This document shows, one piece after another, positions 36,765 to 44,726 of a stretch of 47,687 nucleotides of DNA. The DNA is from Rhizobium mongolense USDA 1844 (GTDB lineage: Bacteria; Pseudomonadota; Alphaproteobacteria; Rhizobiales; Rhizobiaceae), in assembly GCF_000419765.1 (NCBI RefSeq), contig NZ_ATTQ01000030.1, forward strand, positions 1 through 47,687, in the 5' to 3' direction. Both the position numbers and the translations under genes were made by a program. Below the pieces are notes generated by a model, which was not told the origin of the DNA, did not search any database, and saw only the letters and a list, made by a program, of their open reading frames with translations. Numbering within the stretch: the first letter of the stretch is position 1; every line of letters begins with the position of its first letter.

Positions 36765-37000
36765 GCCGTCTCTCCTTTCGAGACGTCGACGGAAAACGTT
36801 GCGGCCATGCGGACGACGCCGACCATCATTACCGTCTTGTCGTCGCCGACCGGGCTGATGAAGGCGGAGATGCGGCCTTCGCCGACAATGATCTCCGCTT
36901 CGTCGCGATTCAGATGCTCAAGCGCGACGATGACGAAGCATTCAGTATATCCCTGGCGGAGTTCGCATGTGCAACTGATGGCGATCTCGTCGTCAACCGG
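36761..37000 (-). pseudogene. 5'-truncated ORF of a mobile-element protein
   Basis: Eighty codons are open from 37000 to the TGA at 36761 with no start codon in the first two thirds (only ATG ATG near the end, followed by GVVRMAATFSV). The readable protein includes DDEIAISCTCELRQGYTECF, VALEHLNRDEAEIIVGEGR and ISAFISPVGDD. It looks like a real gene with codon use like DUF1643, cut at its 5' end by a TGA and a change to more AT-rich sequence at about 37000. The family is not recognised. The overlap with DUF1643 (ATGA) shows the two once formed an operon. Confidence 0.6.
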
Positions 37001-37101
37001 TCAGCTGTGAGAAACTTCAACCAAAGCGATTATTCTTGTCGCCTTTTAATTCTGATGATCTAGCGTTTTGGAAACCCTAACCCACTGCCATCAAAAAGAT
37101 C

Positions 37102-37681
37102 ATGATCAAAAGGCGCCTCTTCAACTTGCTCCTTCTTGTTGTCCTTCCGGTTGTTTCTTATGCCGCGGATTGTCCTTCAGCCAAGAGTGCAAAGAACGGT
37201 TTCTTATTGAGGAATTCGGGGGCGATAAGCGAATTCCGGCCAGCGCAAGGACCTGTGGTCGCAATAACCAATTCGTTCGGGAATTCGGAGAAGCAGACGA
37301 TTTATTCGTACCAGGGGCTTTTCGATCTGTCGCGCTCCAGTAGCGATGAGCGTTACGCAATCTATCCACTCGATGGCTTCTGCCCATCAAGAAGGATGGG
37401 GGCATCACGTCATCCCCTTTGTCCCCTTGGATCCTCAACAATCCAGCGAGAAGTGGACGCTGGAGCTGACGATAACTAAGCGCGAGACAGTTGCAGTTGG
37501 GCGGTGCAAATACGAAGTTTTCAAGAGCAGAGCGAAAACCAAAAGGGGCGGCGAGCGGGTTGAACTCTGGAGCGCTCTTTACTCCCCTGACCTGCATGCG
37601 ACCCTTGCCAAGATCTACGACGAGGGCACAAGCGAGGAAGCCATCGTCGGTTACGACTACATCCAATCCTTATCGCGCTGA
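37102..37681 (+). pseudogene. Secreted protein gene with a frameshift, family unknown
   Basis: From ATG 37102 the product starts with a clear signal peptide (KRRLFNLLLLVVLPVVSYA, then ADCPSAKSAKNG) and continues to about residue 95. Around 37380-37410 the frame must change to continue with FVPLDPQQSSEKWTLELTIT, VGRCKYEVFKSRAKTKRGG and LWSALYSPDLHATLAKIYDE to a stop at 37681. The two parts have complementary, similarly biased coding. I do not recognise the family. It could be a true pseudogene or a single sequencing indel in a G-rich spot. It lies just outside the integrase/DUF1643 remnant and is somewhat less GC-rich than its neighbours. Confidence 0.6.
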
Positions 37682-37744
37682 CGCAGTTAACGCGGCGGGG
37701 TTTGCGAAAAGAACTGCAAGAAGTGCGGGACCACGCGACGACTC

Positions 37745-37951
37745 CTACTGGATCAGCTGAATCCTGATCTCTTCCTTTGCGGCGAAGGAGCGGCATTCGT
37801 CTAGGTCGTCGCCGACGAAGATCACGTCGCCTTCGGAATCGAACAGCCCCCAGCAGGCTTCGTCCTCAAGAAATACCTCTCGGACATATCCGAATTCGAC
37901 GGCTTCAAAAGATCGTTTGGACGCGACATCAACAGCTTCTATTTCTCGCAT
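37745..37951 (-). CDS. Small acidic hypothetical protein
   Basis: A 68-residue acidic protein (VEFGYVREVFLEDEACWGLF, EGDVIFVGDDLDECRSFAA) with one Cys in each half. No family is recognised. The ATG at 37951 has GGGGA 6-9 nt upstream and is preferred to a TTG at 37963. It stands alone between the frameshifted secreted-protein gene and the antiporter. The coherent composition supports a real gene, but evidence is modest. Confidence 0.55.
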   Translation of the reverse strand: MREIEAVDVASKRSFEAVEFGYVREVFLEDEACWGLFDSEGDVIFVGDDLDECRSFAAKEEIRIQLIQ

Positions 37952-38158
37952 GGATATCCCCAATGAGACAGCGTCTTCTGTTTTAGTGTGCGCTTATATT
38001 GATCTTCGAAACTGACGCCAAACTGGTGTCGCCACGAGAACACTCCAGTTTCGCTGCAGCTCAGGATTTGCTGGTGCTACGGAAACTCAAATCAAGTATT
38101 TAATTTCGCTCACACTTCGGTCACAGTGGCGACCGCCAACGAATATCAAGGGACGGAT

Positions 38159-39925
38159 GTGCATCAGGAAGTAACGCTTATTGCCACAGTCGCGGTCAGC
38201 TTCGTCTTTGCGGCGGTGCTGGGATATATGGCCGATAGGCTGCGCCTCCCGCCGCTGGTCGGCTATCTGGTGGCAGGCATACTCATGGGACCGTTCACGC
38301 CGGGCTTCGTCGCCGATACAGGGCTTGCCGGACAGTTGGCGGAGATGGGTGTCATTTTGCTGATGTTTGGCGTTGGGCTGCATTTTTCCACCGCTGACCT
38401 GCTTGCCGTGCGCGGTATCGCAGTGCCGGGCGCGATCATCCGGATCATCATCGCTACGCTGCTCGGCATTGGCCTCGCGAAATGGTGGGGCTGGGGGCTC
38501 GGCGCCGGGATCGTCTTCGGCCTCAGCCTGTCGGTGGCAAGCACCGTCGTGCTGCTGAAGGTCCTGGAGGAACGAAACCTCCTGAATTCCGCCAGCGGCC
38601 GCGTCGCGGTCGGCTGGCTGATCGTCGAAGACTTGGCGATGGTGCTGGCGCTGGTCTTGCTGCCTGCCCTTGCGGAATTGCTCGGCGGCCACGCCGCCAG
38701 CGATGCTGCACAGGGCGCAGGGCTGCCGCTTTCGCTCGCGATCGCGCTGACGCTGCTGAAGGTCGGCGCCTTTGCGGTCATGGCGATCTTTGTCGGCCCG
38801 AAGATTGTTCCCTGGCTCCTGACGCTCGTCGCCCGAACCGGCTCGCGCGAACTCTTCACATTGACCGTCCTTGCCATCGCGCTCGGCATCGCTTTTGGCT
38901 CCGCCGAAATCTTCGGCGTTTCCTTCGCGCTCGGCGCTTTCTTCGCGGGCGTCGTGATGAGCGAGTCCAATCTCAGCCACCGGGCCGCTGCCGATTCTCT
39001 GCCACTTCAGAACGCCTTTTCAGTCCTGTTCTTCGTGTCGGTCGGCATGCTGTTCGATCCATCGATCCTGGTCCGCCAGCCGATGGCCGTCATCAGCGCG
39101 CTGACGTTGATCATCGTCGGCAAGGCGATCATCTCCTTTCTGATCGTCGTCCTGCTTCGCTATCCGATCGGAATGGCGCTGACAGTCGCAGGCGGATTGG
39201 CGCAGATCGGCGAATTTTCCTTCATTCTGGCCGGTCTCGGCGTTTCCCTCGGATTGCTGCCGACTGACGGGCAGGATGTCATCCTTGCGTCCGCGATCAT
39301 TTCGATCACGCTCAATCCGCTCGTCTGCGCCGGCGCCGAGGCTCTGCATACCTATGTGCACGCCCGATGGCCGGTGCTCAGCAATCATTACGGCCGCCGC
39401 CGACATGAGGCGCTCGGACGCGAGCTTGAAAAGATCAGGGCACTTACCGAAGCGCGGGAACGCCAGCATCAGCTGGAGATGCAACAACTGATCGAGACTT
39501 TCCCGCTTTTCGCCAAGGTCGACGAGCACTCGCAGGAGGAACTGCTCCTTCTCTTCCGCCCCAAATCCGCGCTGCCGGGCGAACGCGTCATGCGCAAGGG
39601 TGACCGCGGGGACGGCATGTATTTTCTCTCCTCCGGAGCCGTGGAAGTCCGTCTTCCCGGCGGCGCCGTCCGTCTCGAACCGGGTGCATTTTTCGGTGAA
39701 ATGGCTTTGCTGAGCGGCGGACGGCGAACGGCTGATGTCATTGCCATCGATTTCTGCCAATTCCTCGTGCTGGAACGCCGCGACTTCAATATGTTCACCG
39801 CCCGCCACCCGGCGCTAAGGGCGGCCGTCAGCGAAATGGCGCGAGAGCGCTCGCAAATGAACGCACTCAACGCGAAGCGCGAAGAGCAGCCGGATCAACG
39901 CGAAGTGTCGGCGGAAGGCCAATAG
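38159..39925 (+). CDS. CPA2 cation:proton antiporter with C-terminal cyclic-nucleotide-binding domain
   Basis: A 588-residue fusion. Residues about 1-390 form a monovalent cation:proton antiporter-2 (KefB/YbaL-like) domain with 12-13 helices, starting TLIATVAVSFVFAAVLGYMA and including LRLPPLVGYLVAGILMGP and GVGLHFSTADLL. Residues about 450-570 form a cNMP-binding domain whose phosphate-binding cassette FGEMALLSGGRRTADV is complete. The usual TrkA-N/RCK domain of KefB is absent, so gating by a cyclic nucleotide replaces NAD(H)/glutathione control. The GTG at 38159 (preceded by AGGGAC) is preferred; a GTG at 38126 is also possible. The transported ion is unknown. Confidence 0.87.
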   Translation: MHQEVTLIATVAVSFVFAAVLGYMADRLRLPPLVGYLVAGILMGPFTPGFVADTGLAGQLAEMGVILLMFGVGLHFSTADLLAVRGIAVPGAIIRIIIATLLGIGLAKWWGWGLGAGIVFGLSLSVASTVVLLKVLEERNLLNSASGRVAVGWLIVEDLAMVLALVLLPALAELLGGHAASDAAQGAGLPLSLAIALTLLKVGAFAVMAIFVGPKIVPWLLTLVARTGSRELFTLTVLAIALGIAFGSAEIFGVSFALGAFFAGVVMSESNLSHRAAADSLPLQNAFSVLFFVSVGMLFDPSILVRQPMAVISALTLIIVGKAIISFLIVVLLRYPIGMALTVAGGLAQIGEFSFILAGLGVSLGLLPTDGQDVILASAIISITLNPLVCAGAEALHTYVHARWPVLSNHYGRRRHEALGRELEKIRALTEARERQHQLEMQQLIETFPLFAKVDEHSQEELLLLFRPKSALPGERVMRKGDRGDGMYFLSSGAVEVRLPGGAVRLEPGAFFGEMALLSGGRRTADVIAIDFCQFLVLERRDFNMFTARHPALRAAVSEMARERSQMNALNAKREEQPDQREVSAEGQ

Positions 39926-40194
39926 GCATCGGCGGAGAAGTCGTGCGGGATCGGATCGAGCCGCGACAGCGTCTCGGCCGCAAAATCGAGCTGGATCTTC
40001 AGATATCTGAGCGCTTCCGGCGCAGGAACACCCGTTGCAAACTCTCTCACATAAGACGAATGATAGCCGCTTTCCCGAAGCCGCCTGACGGCTTCCCGCC
40101 GTACATCCTCCCTGCTCGGCCTTCGAGCTGAAGCTACGGTTTCGCGCTGATCGGCCGCTTCGCCGAGCCCGCCCTCAATCACCCTCAATTTCAT
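39895..40194 (-). CDS. Hypothetical protein, about 99 residues
   Basis: A 99-residue soluble, Arg-rich protein (PSREDVRREAVRRLRESGYH, then LRYLKIQLDFAAETLSRLDP). No domain is recognised. The ATG at 40194 starts MKLRVIEGG, an opening common in small rhizobial proteins. The 3' end overlaps the antiporter by 31 bp. The protein looks helical and genuine, but there is no functional hint. Confidence 0.65.
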   Translation of the reverse strand: MKLRVIEGGLGEAADQRETVASARRPSREDVRREAVRRLRESGYHSSYVREFATGVPAPEALRYLKIQLDFAAETLSRLDPIPHDFSADAYWPSADTSR

Positions 40195-40392
40195 TCATAG
40201 CCACCTGCAAAACCAATCAGAAACCAGCTTGCAGAAGATTGACCGATTTGCAATCTCCCGAAAACCTGGGAGCACCAGCCCAATACGGATCACGAAAATT
40301 TTCGTGGCACGCTGACATCATTGCCACACTAGGCATTTACAGCGCCAGACTGCCCCCCTAAAGCTTTTGCACCGCAGCACGAAAGGAATGGA

Positions 40393-40983
40393 ATGCTCCG
40401 CAGACTTTACGACTGGACCATGTCTCTCGCCGCCCGCAGATCGGCCGAAGTCTGGCTCGCCGTTATCGCCTTCGTCGAAAGCTCCGTCTTTCTCGTCCCG
40501 GCCGATGTTCTTTTTCTTCCCATGGCACTCGCCAAGCCCGAGCGTTCATATCGATATGCGATCGTTGCCACGGTCGCCTCGGTTCTCGGCGGCATCGCCG
40601 GCTGGGCGCTCGGCTTTTATGCCTACGAGACCGTGGCGCGGCCGGTGCTGGAATTCTACGGAAAGCTCGATGCCTTCGAGCAGATGAAATCTTACGTCAC
40701 TTACGAGACGATCCTGCTTTTGCTGGTGACGTCGGGATTGGCGCACCTGCCGCCGATCAAAATCGTCACGATCCTGTCCGGGGTGATTCACGTCAACATA
40801 TGGCTTTTCGTCATCTCGGCGATCGTTGCCCGCGGCGCGCGATTCCTATTCCTGGCCTGGCTGCTTCGCCGCTACGGTGAGCCGATTCGCCATTTCATTG
40901 AAAAGCGCTTGGGGCATATTGTCAGCATCGGTGCAGTGGTCGCCATCGTGCTTTATATTGTCTATCGCTACCTTGCTCACTGA
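40393..40983 (+). CDS. YqaA family membrane protein (DedA/VTT superfamily)
   Basis: A 196-residue inner-membrane protein of the YqaA branch of the DedA/VTT superfamily. Hydrophobic segments and the family blocks FVESSVFLVPADVLFLPMAL, GGIAGWALGFYAYE and LAHLPPIKIVTILSGV are clear, with an Arg-containing VARGARFLFLAWLLRRYG near the end. DedA-type proteins have been linked to lipid scrambling and membrane homeostasis. The start is ATG 40393, and dsbB follows 22 bp later, so the two probably form an operon. Confidence 0.9.
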   Translation: MLRRLYDWTMSLAARRSAEVWLAVIAFVESSVFLVPADVLFLPMALAKPERSYRYAIVATVASVLGGIAGWALGFYAYETVARPVLEFYGKLDAFEQMKSYVTYETILLLLVTSGLAHLPPIKIVTILSGVIHVNIWLFVISAIVARGARFLFLAWLLRRYGEPIRHFIEKRLGHIVSIGAVVAIVLYIVYRYLAH

Positions 40984-41005
40984 GCCAACCTCGCGGAGTT
41001 CCGCC

Positions 41006-41521
41006 ATGACTGCCATTGCCTCGCCTCTTTCCCGCCCGGTCGTTCTCTATTCGCTGCTCTTGGCGCTCGGTATGGCGATGGTCGTCGGAACCGCACTCGG
41101 CTTCCAGTACGTCGGCGGCTACATTCCCTGTGCGCTCTGCCTGCTGCAGCGCCAGCCCTATTACTACGGCATTCCGATCGCGATCCTCGGTGCGCTCGCA
41201 TCGTTCTTCGGTCTGCCGAACTGGGTCGCCCGTGCCCTGCTTCTGGCGGCAGGTATGCTGATGGTGGTCGGCGCCGGCATGGGTGTCTATCACGCAGGCG
41301 TCGAATGGCATTTCTGGGCAGGGCCGGCGACCTGCTCGACCAGCGCAGGCGCCATGACGCAGAATGCCGGCGACCTGCTGACGGAACTCAACACAATTAC
41401 CGGCCCGTCCTGCACGGATGCGGCGCTGCGCGTTCTCGGCCTTTCCTTTGCGGGCTGGAATGTGATTGCGAGCCTGATCCTTGCGGCCTTCGCATTCGTC
41501 GGCGTCCGCAAATCGACATAA
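41006..41521 (+). CDS. dsbB: Disulfide bond formation protein B (DsbB family)
   Basis: A 171-residue four-helix membrane protein that reoxidises DsbA and passes electrons to quinone. The first redox pair is CALC in GYIPCALCLLQRQPYYYG; the second pair is in the periplasmic loop (PATCSTSAG and GPSCTDAALRVLG). GLSFAGWN lies before the last helix. The ATG at 41006 has CGGAG 8 nt upstream. No dsbA lies in the window. It is the second gene after the YqaA-type protein. Confidence 0.92.
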   Translation: MTAIASPLSRPVVLYSLLLALGMAMVVGTALGFQYVGGYIPCALCLLQRQPYYYGIPIAILGALASFFGLPNWVARALLLAAGMLMVVGAGMGVYHAGVEWHFWAGPATCSTSAGAMTQNAGDLLTELNTITGPSCTDAALRVLGLSFAGWNVIASLILAAFAFVGVRKST

Positions 41522-41535
41522 GGAAATAGCGGCGA

Positions 41536-42093
41536 TCAGGGCTGCAGTTCGGTATCCCAGTAGAGATAGTCGAGCCAGCTGTCGTGCAGATAGTTCGGCG
41601 GAAAGAGCCGGCCGTTGTTGTGCAGGTCCTGCACGGTCGGCTGGTACGGCTTCTGCGAGGGGAACATGCCTGCCTGCTTCGGCAGCTTGCTGCCCTTTTT
41701 GAGATTGCAGGGAGAGCAGGCCGCCACGACATTTTGCCAGGTCGTTTCGCCGCCATGGGCGCGCGGGATCACGTGGTCGAAGGTCAGATCGTCATTCTCG
41801 CCGCAATACTGACATTCGAATTTGTCGCGGAGAAAAACATTGAACCGGGTGAAGGCCGGGTTCCGCGAAGGCTGAACGTAGGTCTTGAGGCAGACGACAC
41901 TTGGAAGCCGCATGGAGAAGCTCGGCGAGGAAACCGAATGTTCGTATTCCGCAATGATATTCACACGGTCAAGGAAAACCGCCTTGATCGCGTCCTGCCA
42001 GGACCAGAGCGACAAGGGATAATAACTCAAAGGCCGGTAGTCAGCGTTCAGGACGAGCGCCGGCAGGGCCTGGGGGGAGACTGCAATCGTCAA
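41536..42093 (-). CDS. HNH endonuclease family protein
   Basis: A 185-residue protein with an HNH nuclease domain at about 95-140: CQYCGENDDLTFDHVIPRAH, then TTWQNVVAACSPCNLKKG. The zinc CxxC pairs, the DH dyad and the central Asn are intact, so metal-dependent nuclease activity is plausible. The N-terminal part (ALVLNADYRPLSYYPLSLWS and a VVCLKTYV block) is the conserved lead of the chromosomal HNH family found throughout Rhizobiales. Such proteins are single-copy chromosomal genes with no defence context known to me; the in vivo role is unclear. Confidence 0.9.
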   Translation of the reverse strand: MTIAVSPQALPALVLNADYRPLSYYPLSLWSWQDAIKAVFLDRVNIIAEYEHSVSSPSFSMRLPSVVCLKTYVQPSRNPAFTRFNVFLRDKFECQYCGENDDLTFDHVIPRAHGGETTWQNVVAACSPCNLKKGSKLPKQAGMFPSQKPYQPTVQDLHNNGRLFPPNYLHDSWLDYLYWDTELQP

Positions 42094-42204
42094 GGTACTC
42101 TCCTGAGCGATTCGGCATCTGCATCCTTATATTAGGCCGGTTGTGACACCCTTGTGAAGCCCAATAAATTCAGTCAATAACGGCAATTCGATGAGCGTTG
42201 CCCA

Positions 42205-42849
42205 TCAGCCGACCGGCATGAGCCCGCGACCGAGTTTCTGAGCATAGTAAGCCCAGAAAAGCCTTGCTGCGACAGATCGCCAGGGAGACCAGACCATGGC
42301 AAGCGAGGCGAGCACTTTCGCCTGCGGACGCTGTGCAAGACCAAAGGCTGCAGCGACGGCGTTCTGCAGTGCGACGTCTCCTGATGGGAAGACATCGGCG
42401 TGCCCGCCGCAAAACATCAGATAGACTTCCGCTGTCCACGGACCAACGCCCTTCAACGCCGTCAACTCGGCAAGCGCCTCCGCCGGCGGCCTCGAGGAAA
42501 GAAGAGCGAGATCAAGGCGGCAAGATACGACTGCTTCGGCGATGCCCGACAATGTCGTCGCCTTGGCACGCGACAGGCCGAATTCCCGCCAGGCATCGGG
42601 TCGCAGTGCGACATAGTTTTCGGCCGTCAGCACTCCTTCAGCAAGCGACATGCGCCGCCAAATGGCATCGGCGCTTGCGCGCGAAACCATCTGCGAAACG
42701 ATGATATGGGCAAGGCCAGCAAAACCCGGCTCGCGAAGGCGCAGCGGGATCGGACCCGCCTCCTTCGCGATATCGGCGAGCCGCGGATCGAGGCGAAACA
42801 AATGCTTCAGCCCCTCGCGGATATCCTCTTCGGTACGAATGATCTGCAC
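42205..42849 (-). CDS. DNA-3-methyladenine glycosylase II family protein (AlkA-like)
   Basis: A 214-residue base-excision repair glycosylase with the helix-hairpin-helix GPD fold. The HhH is LTALKGVGPWTAEVYLMFC, followed by the catalytic Asp in VFPSGDVALQNAV. Upstream, LAHIIVSQMVSRASADAIW is the usual first helix pair. The N-terminal AlkA beta domain is absent, as in the short Mag/AlkA-like forms. GTG 42849 with GAGG 5 nt upstream is preferred; ATG 42891 would give 14 more residues and overlap the divergent gluQRS start in a shared CATG. It removes alkylated purines. Confidence 0.88.
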   Translation of the reverse strand: MQIIRTEEDIREGLKHLFRLDPRLADIAKEAGPIPLRLREPGFAGLAHIIVSQMVSRASADAIWRRMSLAEGVLTAENYVALRPDAWREFGLSRAKATTLSGIAEAVVSCRLDLALLSSRPPAEALAELTALKGVGPWTAEVYLMFCGGHADVFPSGDVALQNAVAAAFGLAQRPQAKVLASLAMVWSPWRSVAARLFWAYYAQKLGRGLMPVG

Positions 42850-42889
42850 GTTGCCTCGCGATGGTTTCGAATTCGTGGCAGAAGAAAGC

Positions 42890-43771
42890 ATGACCACGAC
42901 TCAGCGTCAAAAGCCCGTTTTCCGTTTTGCGCCCAGTCCCAACGGCCCGCTGCATCTCGGCCACGCGCTTTCGGCATTCCTCAACCAGGATATGGCCGCA
43001 GCAATGGACGGACGCCTACTGCTGCGCATCGAAGACATCGACCAGACACGTTGTACACCCGAATTCGAAGCAGGCATCTATGCCGATCTCGAATGGCTGG
43101 GCATCGACTGGGAGAAACCCGTCCGGCGACAATCCGACCATATCGCGGAATATCAGACAGCATTGCATGGTCTGATCGAGCGCGGATTAGTCTATCCTTC
43201 GTTTCTGACGCGCGGCGAGGTGAAAGCCAGAGTGTCCGCTTCCGAAGCCGGCGGCAATCCCTGGCCGCGCGATCCGGACGGTTCGCCGCACTATCCCTCC
43301 GACGATCGCGATCGAAGTGAAGGCGATCGGCGCAAGATGCTTGAGTCAGGCCTGAAACACGCTTGGCGTCTGGACATGGGGCGGGCACTGCAGGCTGCCG
43401 ATCGTGTTTTATCCTGGAGCGAGACCGGCGACGGCGAGACCGGGGGGATTGCCGCCGATCCATCGATGTGGGGAGACGTCGTTCTTTCGCGCTCAGATGC
43501 ACCCTCGAGCTATCACCTTTCGGTGGTGATCGATGATGCGCTGCAGGCCGTCACTCATATCGTGCGCGGGCTCGACCTCTTTCATGCAACATCGGTCCAC
43601 CGGCTGCTGCAGGTGCTGCTCGACCTGCCTCAGCCCCTCTACCACCATCATCGGCTGGTGACGGATGCAAAGAAACGCAAGCTCTCGAAAAGCGATGGCG
43701 ATACCGGGCTCGCGGATTTGCGTGGCAAGGGCCTATCGGCGGCCGATATCCGGAATCTTGTCGGTCTTTGA
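42890..43771 (+). CDS. gluQ: Glutamyl-Q tRNA(Asp) synthetase
   Basis: A 293-residue truncated glutamyl-tRNA synthetase-like enzyme that attaches glutamate to queuosine 34 of tRNA-Asp. The class I signature is GPLHLGHALSAFL (HLGH) and the KMSKS-like motif is KLSKS; the anticodon-binding domain is missing, as expected for the family. The zinc-binding Cys cluster seen in the E. coli enzyme is absent (YPSFLTRGEV in its place). The frame is open upstream, but ATG 42890 gives the family N-terminus KPVFRFAPSPNGPLHLGHA. The 3' end overlaps the convergent YihY gene by 39 bp. Confidence 0.93.
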   Translation: MTTTQRQKPVFRFAPSPNGPLHLGHALSAFLNQDMAAAMDGRLLLRIEDIDQTRCTPEFEAGIYADLEWLGIDWEKPVRRQSDHIAEYQTALHGLIERGLVYPSFLTRGEVKARVSASEAGGNPWPRDPDGSPHYPSDDRDRSEGDRRKMLESGLKHAWRLDMGRALQAADRVLSWSETGDGETGGIAADPSMWGDVVLSRSDAPSSYHLSVVIDDALQAVTHIVRGLDLFHATSVHRLLQVLLDLPQPLYHHHRLVTDAKKRKLSKSDGDTGLADLRGKGLSAADIRNLVGL

Positions 43772-44650
43772 AAGCTTGCTGCCCTGCCCGCTCAGAAAAT
43801 TACGGGCGAAGATGGCTCGCACACGAAATTTCATTAGTGCCGCATTGATTTCCGCGCCAATGATGAAGATTACGCCGACCATGTAGAGGAAGATCAGCAC
43901 GACCATCACCGATGCCAGACCCGCGTAGGTCGCTGTGTAATTCGCGAAGGTGGCGAGGTAAAAGGCGAAGATCAGCGCGCCGGCGAGCCAGAGAAGCAGT
44001 GTGAGCAAAACCCCAGGGATAACGTCGTAAACCCGCCTGCGGCCGGCGGGCAGCCAGAGGTGAACGACAAGCAGACCGACCGTCAGGACGAAAAGCGTTC
44101 CGTAGATTCGCCAGCTGAAAACGATCTCGAGCGTATCGGCAAAGAGCGGAAACCACTGCCGCGCGTAATCGAGAGCGAGCGGCACGGCGACGAGCAGGAT
44201 GCTGATGGCGGCAAAAATGATTACCGCGATCAGCACGTAACCGAGGCTGGCCAGGCGCGTGAAATACCATGGCCTCGTCTCCTGTACGCGATAGGCGCGG
44301 TTGAGCGATATGCGCAGCGCCTCGACACCGTTCGAGGCGAAATAGGCGGCTGCCAGCACCGAGACCGTCAGCAGTCCACCGCGCGGAATCGTCAGCACCT
44401 GCAGCACCTGGTCGGCCACGGGTTTGGCGATCGCTTCCGGCCAGGTATCGAAAATGAGATGAACGGCCGTGGAGGAGAACTGATCGGCACCGAGGAAGTT
44501 TGCGAGCGTCGTGCCGAAGATCAAAAAAGGAAAAACCGCCAGCAGGATCGACAATGCGACATGGCTCGCCATCGCGAAACCGTCATCCTCGATTAGGTGG
44601 CAGATCGCGTCGTATGCCACATCATAGAGCGTACGCACTATCTTCGGCAT
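43733..44650 (-). CDS. YihY/BrkB family membrane protein
   Basis: A 305-residue polytopic protein of the YihY/UPF0761 (BrkB) family with about six membrane segments. Family blocks are DDGFAMASHVALSILLAVFP, ASNGVEALRISLNRAYRVQE and IFLYMVGVIFIIGAEINAAL. The role is unclear; the old annotation as ribonuclease BN is wrong and serum-resistance claims come from Bordetella BrkB. ATG 44650 has a G-rich Shine-Dalgarno (GGGGGTGGA) just upstream; ATG 44671 is the alternative. It is divergent from the SDR gene. Confidence 0.9.
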   Translation of the reverse strand: MPKIVRTLYDVAYDAICHLIEDDGFAMASHVALSILLAVFPFLIFGTTLANFLGADQFSSTAVHLIFDTWPEAIAKPVADQVLQVLTIPRGGLLTVSVLAAAYFASNGVEALRISLNRAYRVQETRPWYFTRLASLGYVLIAVIIFAAISILLVAVPLALDYARQWFPLFADTLEIVFSWRIYGTLFVLTVGLLVVHLWLPAGRRRVYDVIPGVLLTLLLWLAGALIFAFYLATFANYTATYAGLASVMVVLIFLYMVGVIFIIGAEINAALMKFRVRAIFARNFLSGQGSKLSKTDKIPDIGRR

Positions 44651-44726
44651 TCCACCCCCGGGCCTCGTCATTGTATCGTCGGTTCGAATATGGGAAATGA
44701 GTCCCAATTTGTACAGGAATCATTCC

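Noticed and set aside
41536..42093. HNH protein as part of a defence system
   Set aside because: The neighbours are housekeeping genes (dsbB, glycosylase, gluQ) and the protein belongs to a conserved chromosomal HNH family; no partner genes are present.
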